NCBI GenBank assembly: GCA_025362195.1
Contig: JANYHV010000013.1
Location: forward strand, 1 to 33,273
Source: Fimbriiglobus sp.
Lineage (GTDB): Bacteria; Planctomycetota; Planctomycetia; Gemmatales; Gemmataceae
DNA: 33,273 nucleotides
Direction of reading: 5' to 3'
Shown here: positions 1-8,359 of the stretch, piece by piece
Layout of the letters: each line of letters opens with the position of its first letter
Numbering within the stretch: the stretch's first letter is position 1
Translations under genes and position numbers: made by a program
The notes under the pieces: model-generated
What the model was told of the DNA's origin: nothing
The model's input: the letters and a program-made list of their open reading frames with translations, nothing else
Databases searched by the model: none

Positions 1-79
1 GGGCGGCGGGGCCGGGGCGGGTCGGGAGCAACGCCCGGACCCGCTCCCAGTCGGCGTCCGAGATCTCGTGGCGGCGCAT
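1..79 (-). CDS. IS5-like transposase, N-terminal fragment (runs off window)
   Basis: The first 26 codons of a minus-strand gene are visible, starting at the ATG complementary to 77-79 and continuing beyond the left edge. The peptide begins MRRHEISDADWERVRALLP, which matches the usual opening of IS4/IS5-group transposases (DUF4096-type N-terminus, 'ISDxxWxxIxPLLP'). A purine-rich stretch lies just upstream of the ATG on the minus strand. The rest of the enzyme, including any DDE residues, is outside the window, so intactness cannot be judged. Family assignment is from the N-terminal motif only. Confidence 0.7.
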   Translation of the reverse strand, partial: MRRHEISDADWERVRALLPTRPGPAA

Positions 80-210
80 GGCAAACCCTCGGGGAGTGCC
101 TAAAACTAGCGAAAAACCGTAGTCTGTCCACACGGCCTAAGTCACGGTGCAAAATCGACTTGAGTTTCTGGAAATTCATTTCTGAACGCTCGTTTTTGCC
201 ATTGTTTACT

Positions 211-222
211 TAACGATCGTTA
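211..222. promoter_or_regulatory. 12-base perfect palindrome, possible operator
   Basis: TAACGATCGTTA is a perfect inverted repeat in an unusually A/T-rich stretch between the transposase and the terminator at 359-385. Its size and symmetry would suit a dimeric repressor, but no regulator gene is adjacent and no second copy was noticed. Confidence 0.25.
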
Positions 223-358
223 GTTTCCGACCGCATCGAGCCGCCGCTAAAATGCTATTGCTTCGGCTTCAATGGCTGGTGGTTCAAATGTCACCACTTC
301 GGCGTGACTTTAATGCGAATTTCGAAGCGTTCGAGTCCCTCTCTTTCGCACCTCGAAG

Positions 359-385
359 GCCCCCGGTGAACCCCGGGGGCTTTTT
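359..385 (+). terminator. Intrinsic terminator
   Basis: An 8-bp stem, GCCCCCGG at 359-366 paired with CCGGGGGC at 373-380, encloses a 6-base loop and is followed by five T residues (381-385). It reads on the plus strand. No intact gene precedes it. It lies immediately after the tRNA-like remnant at 330-348, so it may once have ended that transcript. Confidence 0.75.
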
Positions 386-488
386 CGTGCGTTGCGTCAC
401 TTTCGCCGACGAACCGTTGCTTTCCCCGCCCCGGGTACGTTATTCTGGAGCCGTTGTCATTTCTCCCCGATGGCTGCTGGGTTCCGTC

Positions 489-3470
489 ATGCGTCGTCGT
501 TTGTCGTGGGTCGCACTGGGTGCCGTCGCGCTGAGTCTGTTCGGCTGGTCGGTCGCGGCCGAGAAGTCGGCCGGGCGGACGCCGTGGGCGTCGTCGAAGT
601 TGGTCGGGTCGCCCGAACCCCCGCCGGCGTTCAAACTCGTCAACGCCTTCCCCAAGGCCGTGTTCAAGAACCCGACGCTGATGACCCAACCGCCCGGCGG
701 CGGGCGGCTGTTCGTGGCGGAGCAGGGGGGCAAAATCTTCTCGATGAAGCCGGACGCCGGGGCCACGCCGGACCTGTGCTTCGACCCCGCCGCCGAGTTG
801 AAGAACCTCGCGCTGACGCCGAACGCCGCCGCGGTCGAATCGACCTACGGCATGGTGTTCCACCCGAAGTTCGCCGAGAACCGCCAGTGCTTCGTCTGCT
901 ACACCGTGAAGGCCAAGGACAAGCCGAACCTGGCCGACGGCACCCGGGTGTCGCGGTTCACGATGACGGCCGCCGAACCGCCGCGGATCGACCCGGCCAG
1001 TGAGGAGATTCTGTTCACCTACCTGCAAGGCGGGCACAACGGCGGCGACCTGCACTTCGGCCCGGACGGGATGCTGTACATTTCCACCGGCGACTCGGCC
1101 GACCCGAACCCGCCCGACGCCCTCAAGACCGGCCAGGACATTACCGACCTGTTGGCCAGCGTGCTGCGCATCGACGTGGACCGCAAGGACGCCGGGAAGA
1201 ACTACGCGATCCCGAAGGACAACCCGTTCGTCGGCACCGACATCGACGGCAAGCCGGCCCGCGGCGAGGTCTGGGCCTACGGCTTCCGCAACCCGTGGCG
1301 GATGAGCTTCGACAGGGCCACGGGCGACCTGTGGGTCGGGGACGTCGGCTGGGAATTGTGGGAACTCGTCCACAAGGTCGAGCGGGCCGGCAACTACGGC
1401 TGGAGCGCGGTCGAGGGCCGGCAGCCGGTGAACGTCGGCTGGAAGCTCGGCCCGACGCCGATCCAGCCGCCGGTCGTCGAAATCCCGCACACCGAAGGCG
1501 CGAGCATGACCGGCGGGTACGTCTACCGCGGCAAGAAGTTCCCGCAACTCGTGGGCAAGTACGTCTTCGGCGACTGGGTCACGAAGCGCATCTGGGCCGC
1601 CGAAGTGAAGGGGACCGAACTCGTCGAGTTGAAGGAGATCACGCCGCCGACGGTCCGCGTCGTCGCGTTCGGCCAGGACGCCGACGGCGAGTTGTACGCC
1701 CTCGACTACGACGCCGGCACCGTCCACGCCTTCGTGCCGAACGCGGCCACGGCGTCCGACCCGGCGAAGTTCCCCCGCACCCTGTCGGCGAGCGGGCTGT
1801 TCGCGGACACCAAGGCGCACGCCGTCGCGCCCGGGGTGGTCAAGTTCGAGATCAACTCGCCGCAGTGGCAGGACTACGCGACCTCGGAGCACTTCCTGGC
1901 CGCGCCGGGCACCGCCCCGGTGCTCGACTACGCCGACAAGAAACAGATCGAGGGCAACGTCAACTGGAACTGGTACCGCCTGCACTTCCCGGCCGACTCG
2001 GCGCTGGTCAAGACCCTCTCGCTCGAAACCGAGCGCGGCAACCCGGCCAGCCGGCGGCGCGTCGAAACGCAGGTGCTGCTCTTCGACGGCCAGTACTGGC
2101 ACGGGTACACCTACGCCTGGCGCGACGACCAGTCGGACGCCGACCTCGTGCCGGCCGAGGGCAGTGAGAAGAGCATCGCCGTGAAGGACCCCGTGTTCGC
2201 CGGCGGGGTACGGCAGCAGACGTGGAATTTCGCGGGGCGGTCGCAGTGCATGCAGTGCCACCACTCGTGGGCGGAGCACACGCTCGGCTTCAACGTCGAA
2301 CAACTCCACCGCGACACCGACGGCCCGGCCGGCCGCGTCAGCCAGTTGACGAAACTGCACGCGGCCGGGGTCTTGGAGCGCCGCGGCAAGGACGGCAAGC
2401 CGCTGCCGGCGTACAGCCCCGACGACCTCAAGAAGGAGCGCCGGCTGGTCAACCCGGCCGACGCGACGGTCAAACTCGACGACCGGGCCAAGAGCTACCT
2501 GCACGCGAACTGCGGGCACTGCCACCGCATGGGCGGCGGCGGGGCGGTCGATTTCGAACTGCACGCCTTCACCGACTGGTCGAGCAACAAGCTCCTGGGC
2601 GTCAAGCCGACGCGGGGCACCTTCGACCTGCCGGACCCCTGCGTCATCGCCCCCGGGGAGCCGGAGCGGAGCACGCTGTACTACCGCATGGCGAAGTTCG
2701 GCACCGGCCGGATGCCGCACGTCGGGGCGGAGTTCGTGGACGAAGCCGGGGTCGCCCTGGTCGGCCGCTGGATCGCGTCGCTGAAGGGCAAGGACGACCG
2801 GCGGGAAGCCTGCCCGCCGATGGGCAAACTCGACGAAGCCGCGATCACCGCCGCCCTGCAGGCCAAGCCGCACGACCTGGCCCGCGCCGTCGGCACGGCG
2901 ACCGCCGGCGAGAACGTCGCGGCCATTCTGACACTGGCCGCCAAGCTGCCGGCCGGGCCGCGGCGCGACCTGTTCGAGGGCTACTTACCCCACGACGGCC
3001 GCGACAAGAAGCTCGGCAGCAACCCGCGGCCGAAGGCGATCCTCGCCCTCACCGGAGACGCGGTCAAGGGCCGGGAATTGTTGGTCGCCGAGAAGTCGCA
3101 GTGCTTAAAGTGCCACAAGCTCGACGGCCAGGGCAAGGAGGTCGGCCCCGACCTGTCGGCCATCGCTAAAACCCGCAGCCGCGAACACCTGCTCGAAAGC
3201 CTGCTCGACCCGTCGCGGCGGGTCGAACCGGCCTACCAGTCGTACCTCGTGACCGCCCACGACGGCCGCACGTTCACCGCGCTGGTCACCCGCAAGGACG
3301 CCAAGGCCGTCGTGCTGCGGGACGCCGAGAGCCGCGAGACGACGCTACTCCCGGCCGACATCGAGACCCTGCGGCCGGCCCGCGAGTCCCTGATGCCGAC
3401 CGGGCTTCTCGCCGACTTCACCCCGCAACAGGCCGCCGACCTGCTGGCATTTTTGACAACGCGCAAGTAA
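489..3470 (+). CDS. Secreted PQQ-type sugar dehydrogenase fused to tri-haem cytochrome c
   Basis: A 993-residue exported protein. The ATG at 489 is chosen because it begins a clear signal peptide (basic MRRR, hydrophobic core, Ala-X-Ala near residue 24); the open frame back to 252 crosses a terminator. Residues ~45-420 resemble the glucose/sorbosone dehydrogenase beta-propeller (LFVAEQGG, GGHNGGDLHFGPDG, GFRNPWRMSFD), which in known members uses PQQ to oxidise sugars in the periplasm. The middle resembles SO2930-type cytochrome proteins. Three haem-attachment motifs are visible: CMQCH at residue 587, CGHCH at 675 and CLKCH at 872. The last lies in a TIGR02603-like Pirellula/Verrucomicrobium haem domain ending with LADFTPQQAADLLAFL. 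Inference: electrons pass from sugar to the haems within one polypeptide. The gene faces the HTTM operon across a shared hairpin. The sugar substrate is unknown. Confidence 0.88.
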   Translation: MRRRLSWVALGAVALSLFGWSVAAEKSAGRTPWASSKLVGSPEPPPAFKLVNAFPKAVFKNPTLMTQPPGGGRLFVAEQGGKIFSMKPDAGATPDLCFDPAAELKNLALTPNAAAVESTYGMVFHPKFAENRQCFVCYTVKAKDKPNLADGTRVSRFTMTAAEPPRIDPASEEILFTYLQGGHNGGDLHFGPDGMLYISTGDSADPNPPDALKTGQDITDLLASVLRIDVDRKDAGKNYAIPKDNPFVGTDIDGKPARGEVWAYGFRNPWRMSFDRATGDLWVGDVGWELWELVHKVERAGNYGWSAVEGRQPVNVGWKLGPTPIQPPVVEIPHTEGASMTGGYVYRGKKFPQLVGKYVFGDWVTKRIWAAEVKGTELVELKEITPPTVRVVAFGQDADGELYALDYDAGTVHAFVPNAATASDPAKFPRTLSASGLFADTKAHAVAPGVVKFEINSPQWQDYATSEHFLAAPGTAPVLDYADKKQIEGNVNWNWYRLHFPADSALVKTLSLETERGNPASRRRVETQVLLFDGQYWHGYTYAWRDDQSDADLVPAEGSEKSIAVKDPVFAGGVRQQTWNFAGRSQCMQCHHSWAEHTLGFNVEQLHRDTDGPAGRVSQLTKLHAAGVLERRGKDGKPLPAYSPDDLKKERRLVNPADATVKLDDRAKSYLHANCGHCHRMGGGGAVDFELHAFTDWSSNKLLGVKPTRGTFDLPDPCVIAPGEPERSTLYYRMAKFGTGRMPHVGAEFVDEAGVALVGRWIASLKGKDDRREACPPMGKLDEAAITAALQAKPHDLARAVGTATAGENVAAILTLAAKLPAGPRRDLFEGYLPHDGRDKKLGSNPRPKAILALTGDAVKGRELLVAEKSQCLKCHKLDGQGKEVGPDLSAIAKTRSREHLLESLLDPSRRVEPAYQSYLVTAHDGRTFTALVTRKDAKAVVLRDAESRETTLLPADIETLRPARESLMPTGLLADFTPQQAADLLAFLTTRK

Positions 3471-3488
3471 TCCCGGCGAGCGCCGGGA
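3471..3488. terminator. Hairpin between convergent genes
   Basis: TCCCGGC (3471-3477) pairs with GCCGGGA (3482-3488) around a GAGC loop. It starts right after the stop of the dehydrogenase fusion and ends one base before the stop triplet of the convergent HTTM gene. There is no T-tract, so it may act as a weak bidirectional terminator or an mRNA end stabiliser. Confidence 0.5.
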
Positions 3489-3489
3489 C

Positions 3490-5355
3490 TCACTTCACCA
3501 TCAGGCCCAGGCGGCGGGGGAATGCCGTCAGGGCTTCGAGCACGAGCTGCCAGCCGCGGTTGCTCGTCGCCACCGGCTTGCCGTTCTCGTGTAGCTCGAT
3601 CGTTTTGCCGCCCGGATCTGCGGTCAGCGCGTCGGAGAAGTCGCTGGCGGCGATGACGGCCACGCGGTGGTGGTGGTCCGGGCCGGCGGGGAAGCGGAGC
3701 AGGCGGCGGGTCGTGTCGGGCGGGCCGAACAGGCGGTTCCGGATGGCCGCCCCGGGCAGGTAGCACAACAGCATGGCCATCATGAACAGGCTGAACACGA
3801 TCAGCCCCATGAACGTGCCGATGCCGAAGTGGAAGGCCGCCGCGCCCATGATGAGCCACGGCCGCAGGCGGGTCCAGACCAGGAACGGGAAGCCGATTTC
3901 GATGACGAACGTGAACGCCACGCCGAACGCCGCCATCGCCGCGAACACCGGGCGGCTACTCACGAGCGTGCGGAGCAGGTTTTCGTACCACTGGTAGTAG
4001 ATCATCGTGAACTCGGGGTTCACGAGCGTGTCCCAGTACGCGGTCGTGTTCCACCAGGCCGCGCCCTTCAACTTCGACATGCCCGAGGCCAGGTAGATGA
4101 CGCAGAAGTGCATCTGCAACAGCCGCTGGGCGAACCCGGTGGCCACGGACAGCGGCGGGGCGTGCAGGTACGCCAGGGTCGCCGCGTCGAGGGTGCCGGT
4201 GCGGCGCAGGCTCAGCCGCGCGGCCCGGTACCGGTTGAGTAATCGGTCCAGCGACAGGGCCGCGCCGCAGTCCGAGATCATCAGGTAGATGAGCACGACG
4301 TTCATCATCGTGTCCATGCCGAACAGCACCTGCTGGCAGCGGTGGATGTAGCACAGCACGGCCAGCCAGGTCAGCACCGACGTGACCCGCGTGAACAGCC
4401 CGGCCGTGAACATCACGAACACGACCAGCATCGCGCAGTGGGCGACCCGCATCTCGGCCGGGTCGGTCATGTGGAACCAGATCGAGAAGACCGGCGACCC
4501 GGCCCGCAGCACGATCGCCGGATCGACGTTCCAGTACTCGAAGTACTCGAGCTGCTTGTCCCGCTCGGCGTACTCCAGCCGGACGAGCCGCTTCAACAGC
4601 ACGACCCACGCCTGCCGCTGGCCGTAGTCCATCTCGGCGAGGTGCTTCAAGACGTACGACTTCTCGGTCGCGTCGGTGGGGATCGTGCCGTAGTACGCCT
4701 CGGCTTCGCGGGCGAAGGTCGCGCGCTCGGCCGGGGACATGAGGCCGACGGCGTCCGGGCTGACGGAGATCGGCAGGTCGGGGACGCGGGTCTTGGCCAT
4801 CGCCGCCCGGCGGCCCTCGTCCACCAGCACGGCGAGTTGGTTCGCGCGGTCGGTCGGGTCGGCCGCCAGGCCGTCGATGTACGCGAGGCCCTGGAAGGTG
4901 AAGTTGCCCCCGACCGTCCGCCGGCGGATCTGGTCGATCTCGATCGCCTGGAGGCGTTCCAGGAACGCCAGCTTGGCGTCGAGTTCGGCGGGCGTGGCGG
5001 TCGGCCCGAGGTGGGCGCGGGCGTAGGCCATGATCGCCTTGCGGCGGTACGGGGCCTCCGGGATTTGCGCCGCGCGGGCCGGCTCGTACGGGTCTTCCCA
5101 CCCGGCCGGGGCGACGAAGTGCGGCAACTCCTTCCGCTCCCGCTCCGCGTTGGCGAGCGAGTACCAGGCGTCCTTGCCGAAGAAGTTGGACAGGTCGAAC
5201 GAGTACGCCAGGTGCGTGTACACGATCAGGCTCCCGACGACGATGCGGAGGAACGCCATCGTCGTCGGGTCGGCCGGGGCGAAGAAGAAGCTCAAGGAGC
5301 GCGCCCCGGCGTTCGGGTCCCGCGCCGCCGGCGTCGAAGGGGTGGACTGGCTCAT
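3490..5355 (-). CDS. HTTM-domain (vitamin K-dependent gamma-carboxylase-like) membrane protein
   Basis: A 621-residue multi-spanning membrane protein. After a short polar N-terminus comes a first hydrophobic helix around residues 33-53 (MAFLRIVVGSLIVYTHLAY). A large loop of about 230 residues follows, then at least five more hydrophobic segments in the C-terminal half, including the typical HTTM stretch QMHFCVIYLASGMSKL and a final span before a soluble tail. The HTTM family contains the membrane part of vitamin K-dependent gamma-carboxylases, but most bacterial members have no known reaction. The ATG at 5355 overlaps the stop of the upstream gene by four bases, so the two are translationally coupled. 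The large extracytoplasmic insert is longer than I expect for a plain HTTM protein. Carboxylase activity is not claimed. Confidence 0.8.
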   Translation of the reverse strand: MSQSTPSTPAARDPNAGARSLSFFFAPADPTTMAFLRIVVGSLIVYTHLAYSFDLSNFFGKDAWYSLANAERERKELPHFVAPAGWEDPYEPARAAQIPEAPYRRKAIMAYARAHLGPTATPAELDAKLAFLERLQAIEIDQIRRRTVGGNFTFQGLAYIDGLAADPTDRANQLAVLVDEGRRAAMAKTRVPDLPISVSPDAVGLMSPAERATFAREAEAYYGTIPTDATEKSYVLKHLAEMDYGQRQAWVVLLKRLVRLEYAERDKQLEYFEYWNVDPAIVLRAGSPVFSIWFHMTDPAEMRVAHCAMLVVFVMFTAGLFTRVTSVLTWLAVLCYIHRCQQVLFGMDTMMNVVLIYLMISDCGAALSLDRLLNRYRAARLSLRRTGTLDAATLAYLHAPPLSVATGFAQRLLQMHFCVIYLASGMSKLKGAAWWNTTAYWDTLVNPEFTMIYYQWYENLLRTLVSSRPVFAAMAAFGVAFTFVIEIGFPFLVWTRLRPWLIMGAAAFHFGIGTFMGLIVFSLFMMAMLLCYLPGAAIRNRLFGPPDTTRRLLRFPAGPDHHHRVAVIAASDFSDALTADPGGKTIELHENGKPVATSNRGWQLVLEALTAFPRRLGLMVK

Positions 5356-6629
5356 GGGCGCAACTGGCTCCAGGGGAACTCGTACCCGGAGTGCTCGGTC
5401 AGCAGGTCTTTGAACTGCTCCGGCCCCGGCTCGTCCAACTTCAGCTTGCCGGCCCGCGGCAGGATCGGGATCAGCCAGTACAGCATCGGGTCTTGCGGGT
5501 CCACGAGTTGCCCCTCGCGCGTGTAATCCCCCAGGAAGTAGACGCGGTACAGGGTCGGGTGGAACGGGCTGAGCTTCTGCGTCACGAAGTACTGCGTCGT
5601 CACGATGCGGTGCTCGGCCCGGTACAGCTTGACGTTCACGACCTTGAACCCCGGCGACGTGTGTTCGACGGCCAGGTGCTTCGTGAACGACGGCAATAAG
5701 AACCGGGTCACGTCGGCCTGCGGCTGGGCGTACCAGCGGAATTCGACCTCGTAGTTCGACGGCGGGTGCTCGATCCGCTTCACCCCCGGCAGCGCCCCGA
5801 GGGCCACGTCCTGGCGGCGGCGGTTGACCTGCGCCCGCTCGTCCGAGTTGTTGCCCAGGTCGGTCGTCGCGCGGACGGCGTTCTCGGTCAGCGACAGCCG
5901 GCGGTAGTACGTCTGGCCGAGCGGGTCCTTCCACTGCGTGTCCCGGCGCGGCAGGGTGACCCACTCGTGCAAGGTCTTCGGCTTCCCGGTCGCCGGGTCG
6001 GTCTCGTCGAGTTCGTAGGTCAGCAGCGCGAACAGGTGCGACGCCGGGCCGGGTTCGGGCGAGTAGAAGTGGTAGGCGTTCCGCAGGTACGTGAACTGCA
6101 TGAACGGCAAGTAAAACCGCTGGCCGAGTTGGTTCGTGATCCACGGCGACGATTCCGGCCAGGTCGTCGCCACGAGCAGCGACGAGAAGTGGAACGCGAC
6201 GAAGCCGACGATGACCGTCCGCCGGCCGACCCGGGCGATTGCCATCAGCCCCGCGCCGACGAACCCCGCCCCGGCGATCACGCGCATCAGCATCTGGCCC
6301 GAGTCCCAGTGGTCCGGTAAGCCGAAGCTGTTGGCTGCGGCCGTGAGGGCCGCGAGCAGCCAGACGAGCGGCGAGTCCGGGCGGAGGCTCAGCGCGCCCC
6401 CGGCGATCACGGCGGCCAGCGCCACGGCGACGAGCCGGACGGTCCCCGACGGCCCCGGCCCGTTCTCGCCGGCGACCAGGCCGACGACGACGGCCAGCAG
6501 GCTCAACCCGAGGGCCGCGACCGTGAGGCGGACGACCGCGGGCAACGCGGCCGGCGGCAAGACCTCTGTCGAGGGCGGGATCGGACTCGCGGGGACAATG
6601 GGCGTGGGGCGCGGGGAAGTGTCGGCCAT
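5352..6629 (-). CDS. Membrane protein partner of HTTM protein
   Basis: A 425-residue protein with a proline-rich start, four to five hydrophobic segments between residues ~30 and 160, and a soluble C-terminal domain of about 260 residues rich in aromatic and charged residues. It contains the stretch NAYHFYSPEPGPASHLF. I cannot name a Pfam family with certainty; similar proteins accompany HTTM genes in planctomycetes. A good ribosome-binding site (AGGAGGGG) precedes the ATG at 6629, and the gene ends in a four-base ATGA overlap with the HTTM gene, showing a two-gene operon. The 'SPEPGP...F..L.YEL' segment resembles the soluble portions of HTTM-associated proteins, so the pair probably forms one membrane complex. 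Function unknown. Confidence 0.75.
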   Translation of the reverse strand: MADTSPRPTPIVPASPIPPSTEVLPPAALPAVVRLTVAALGLSLLAVVVGLVAGENGPGPSGTVRLVAVALAAVIAGGALSLRPDSPLVWLLAALTAAANSFGLPDHWDSGQMLMRVIAGAGFVGAGLMAIARVGRRTVIVGFVAFHFSSLLVATTWPESSPWITNQLGQRFYLPFMQFTYLRNAYHFYSPEPGPASHLFALLTYELDETDPATGKPKTLHEWVTLPRRDTQWKDPLGQTYYRRLSLTENAVRATTDLGNNSDERAQVNRRRQDVALGALPGVKRIEHPPSNYEVEFRWYAQPQADVTRFLLPSFTKHLAVEHTSPGFKVVNVKLYRAEHRIVTTQYFVTQKLSPFHPTLYRVYFLGDYTREGQLVDPQDPMLYWLIPILPRAGKLKLDEPGPEQFKDLLTEHSGYEFPWSQLRP

Positions 6630-6674
6630 CGGTCCCCTCCTGGAACTGTGGTGCGCGTCGTGGCGTCGGTTGCC

Positions 6675-6680
6675 AGTATA
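6675..6680 (-). promoter_or_regulatory. Candidate -10 element of HTTM operon
   Basis: On the minus strand the hexamer TATACT lies about 45 bases before the ATG at 6629, in an otherwise GC-rich region. No convincing -35 element is seen at the usual distance. Confidence 0.35.
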
Positions 6681-7100
6681 GCCGACGGCACGGCCGGCGG
6701 CGTGGGCCGGCGGCGCGAACGCCGGGGTGCCGCACGCGCCGCGAGCGAGGATTCGACCCGACCGCTACGACGAGTTTCACCCGCCCATTTTTCCCAGTCG
6801 GAGCACCGGCCGGGGCGGCACGCAGCCCCCAGTCTGCCCCGAACGCCGGAAGCGTGAAAACTGCGTAGTTTGCCCGGTTTACTATTGAATCCCCGTGAGG
6901 CGAATCTTACCATCTGCTTACGCCGGTCGACTCCCGCGGAACCTTCCTTGATGGCCACCAATCCACGCCACCATTGAGTCTCACTGCCCGCCGACGCGAC
7001 CCCCCGACCCGGGGTCCGCTCGCGGCGGCGGCGTCGAGTTGACCGTTCGCGTTTGGGTTACGGGATTTCGTTCGACACCTGATTCAGGAGGATGAGTTCG
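6681..7100. other. Divergent intergenic region
   Basis: This gap separates the start of the HTTM operon (minus) from the CHG-repeat gene (plus). Bases ~6855-6920 are clearly more A/T-rich than the surroundings and are the likeliest place for a plus-strand promoter. Short open frames here have no recognisable motif and no ribosome-binding site. AGGAGG at 7086-7091 is the ribosome-binding site of the next gene. Confidence 0.5.
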
Positions 7101-7619
7101 ATGTACACAATGGTCATGATGATGGCGATGTCCGGTTCCACGGACACGACGGCCTTCGGCGGCAAGCTGTTCGGCGGCGGCTGCCACGGCACGAGCTGCC
7201 ACGGCGCGATGGTCGTTTCGACCGGCTGCACCGGCTCCCACGCGGCCCCGACCGTCCCCGCCCCGGCCTACGCCGGCTGCTCGGGCACGAGCTGCCACGG
7301 TTCGACGAGCTGCCACGGCGGCAGCGGTTTCCTCGGCCTGCGGAGCCACTTCAGCCGCAAGTCCGGCTGCCACGGCTCGACCGGTTGCCACGGTTCGGTC
7401 GCCCCCTCGACGGGCTGCACCGGTTACGCCGCCCCGGCCGCGGCCGATTGCTGCGGGACGACCGCCGCGTACTCGACCGGCTGCGTCGGCTCGATCATCA
7501 CCGGAAGCACCCCGGGTGCCGTGATCACCGAAAGCCCGGCCGCCCCGGCCGCCGGGGCCAAGGAAATGCCCAAGGCGAAGGACGCCCCCAAGGGCGAGAA
7601 GAAGGGCGACGGGGTCTAA
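7101..7619 (+). CDS. Cysteine-rich CHG-repeat protein
   Basis: A 172-residue protein of low complexity built around repeated Cys-His-Gly triplets: GCHGTSCHGA, TSCHGSTSCHGG and GCHGSTGCHGS. These are interspersed with STGCTGS/Y, AGCSG, CCGT and TGCVG, for twelve cysteines in all. The N-terminus is methionine-rich (MYTMVMMMAMSG) rather than a standard signal peptide. The C-terminus is a lysine/proline/alanine tail. The start at 7101 is chosen because AGGAGG at 7086-7091 is nine bases upstream; the in-frame ATG at 7092 abuts that motif. Regularly spaced Cys-His pairs suggest metal binding or disulfide cross-linking, but this is inference. Comparable SCHG/GCHG-repeat proteins occur in Gemmata-like planctomycetes without known function. 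Confidence 0.8.
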   Translation: MYTMVMMMAMSGSTDTTAFGGKLFGGGCHGTSCHGAMVVSTGCTGSHAAPTVPAPAYAGCSGTSCHGSTSCHGGSGFLGLRSHFSRKSGCHGSTGCHGSVAPSTGCTGYAAPAAADCCGTTAAYSTGCVGSIITGSTPGAVITESPAAPAAGAKEMPKAKDAPKGEKKGDGV

Positions 7620-7671
7620 GCGACCCGCCTTCAAGAACGATGAGCACGGACAGGGGTCCGGGTTCCGAGGC

Positions 7672-7694
7672 GAGGCGGGCACGATGCCCGTCTC
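7672..7694 (+). terminator. Hairpin downstream of CHG-repeat gene
   Basis: GAGGCGGGCA (7672-7681) pairs with TGCCCGTCTC (7685-7694) around a CGA loop, with one G-T pair. It lies about 50 bases after the CHG gene. No T-tract follows, so it may be a factor-assisted terminator. Confidence 0.5.
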
Positions 7695-7754
7695 GCCTCT
7701 CGCGTTGACGGCCTACAATGCCCGGAGTCGTTGCCCCGACGGTCCGGAGTCCGC

Positions 7755-8348
7755 ATGGCGGTCCCTTTCTTGCGCCCGCGCGTCATCGACCTCGTCTTCC
7801 GGGTCTACGCGCGGCCCCTGCACCCCGAGTTCTTCACGCGCCGCAAGGTCCGCCGGGTCGAGCGCGCCGGGTTCACGCTGACCGCCGCCATCACCCCCGC
7901 CGGGCACACGCTGGAGTGGACGCGGGGCGGCGTCGCCTTCATGGAAGTCCTGACCGCGACCGGGGACGCCCTGCCCGCCACCGGGTTGCGCTTGCAGCGG
8001 TGCCTCGACGGACTGGACGCCGGGCGGAGCGGCCGGTGCGACCTGTCGGCCGACGTGCGGTACGAGATGAGCCTGCGGGCCGAGACCCTTTCGCCCGAAG
8101 TGTTCAGCCACGTCCAGCGGGAGTTGATCGACGACGGGGCGCGGCGGGGGATGCTCTTCCACACCGCGAACTTGCGGCCCGGCGAATCCCCCGGGGCGTC
8201 GCCGGTGAGCTACTTGACGGTGGACCCGATCGCGGCCGGCCTGGCGGTCAGCGCCTTCCACACGTTCCCCGACGAGTTCGTCATCGTCCGCACGCAGTCG
8301 CTCGTCGAGTTCCCGACGGTCGGGGCGTTTGAAGAACTGCCGGGCTGA
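7755..8348 (+). CDS. DUF2617-like protein
   Basis: A 197-residue soluble protein with no signal peptide or membrane span. It begins MAVPFLRPRVIDLVFRVY and includes ADVRYEMSLRAE and a C-terminal AFHTFPDEFVIVRTQSLVE segment. This matches my recollection of the DUF2617 family found in planctomycetes and actinobacteria, which has no established function. The ATG at 7755 is chosen because it begins the conserved part; an in-frame start at 7731 is possible. TACAAT at 7713-7718 could be its -10 element. The gene is convergent with the SH3 protein gene, the stops being eleven bases apart. Confidence 0.65.
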   Translation: MAVPFLRPRVIDLVFRVYARPLHPEFFTRRKVRRVERAGFTLTAAITPAGHTLEWTRGGVAFMEVLTATGDALPATGLRLQRCLDGLDAGRSGRCDLSADVRYEMSLRAETLSPEVFSHVQRELIDDGARRGMLFHTANLRPGESPGASPVSYLTVDPIAAGLAVSAFHTFPDEFVIVRTQSLVEFPTVGAFEELPG

Positions 8349-8359
8349 GGCGCCGCCGG

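Larger units (their letters stand above)
80..488. other. Intergenic stretch with palindrome, tRNA-like remnant and terminator
   Basis: No gene is seen here. The stretch holds the upstream flank of the transposase at 1-79, probably including one IS end that cannot be defined without the other end. It also holds a 12-base perfect palindrome at 211-222, a segment at 330-348 resembling a tRNA T-loop plus acceptor strand, and a strong intrinsic terminator at 359-385. A reading frame joined to the downstream dehydrogenase opens at 252, but it runs through the terminator and is not considered coding. Confidence 0.6.

Noticed and set aside
252-488. N-terminal extension of the dehydrogenase fusion from 252
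   Set aside because: It crosses a strong terminator and places 79 unsupported residues before a good signal peptide.
291-2873. An 860-codon antisense frame over the dehydrogenase fusion
   Set aside because: It is rich in Arg, Val, Asp and Gly repeats, has no motif, and mirrors a clear gene on the other strand. It is an effect of high GC content.
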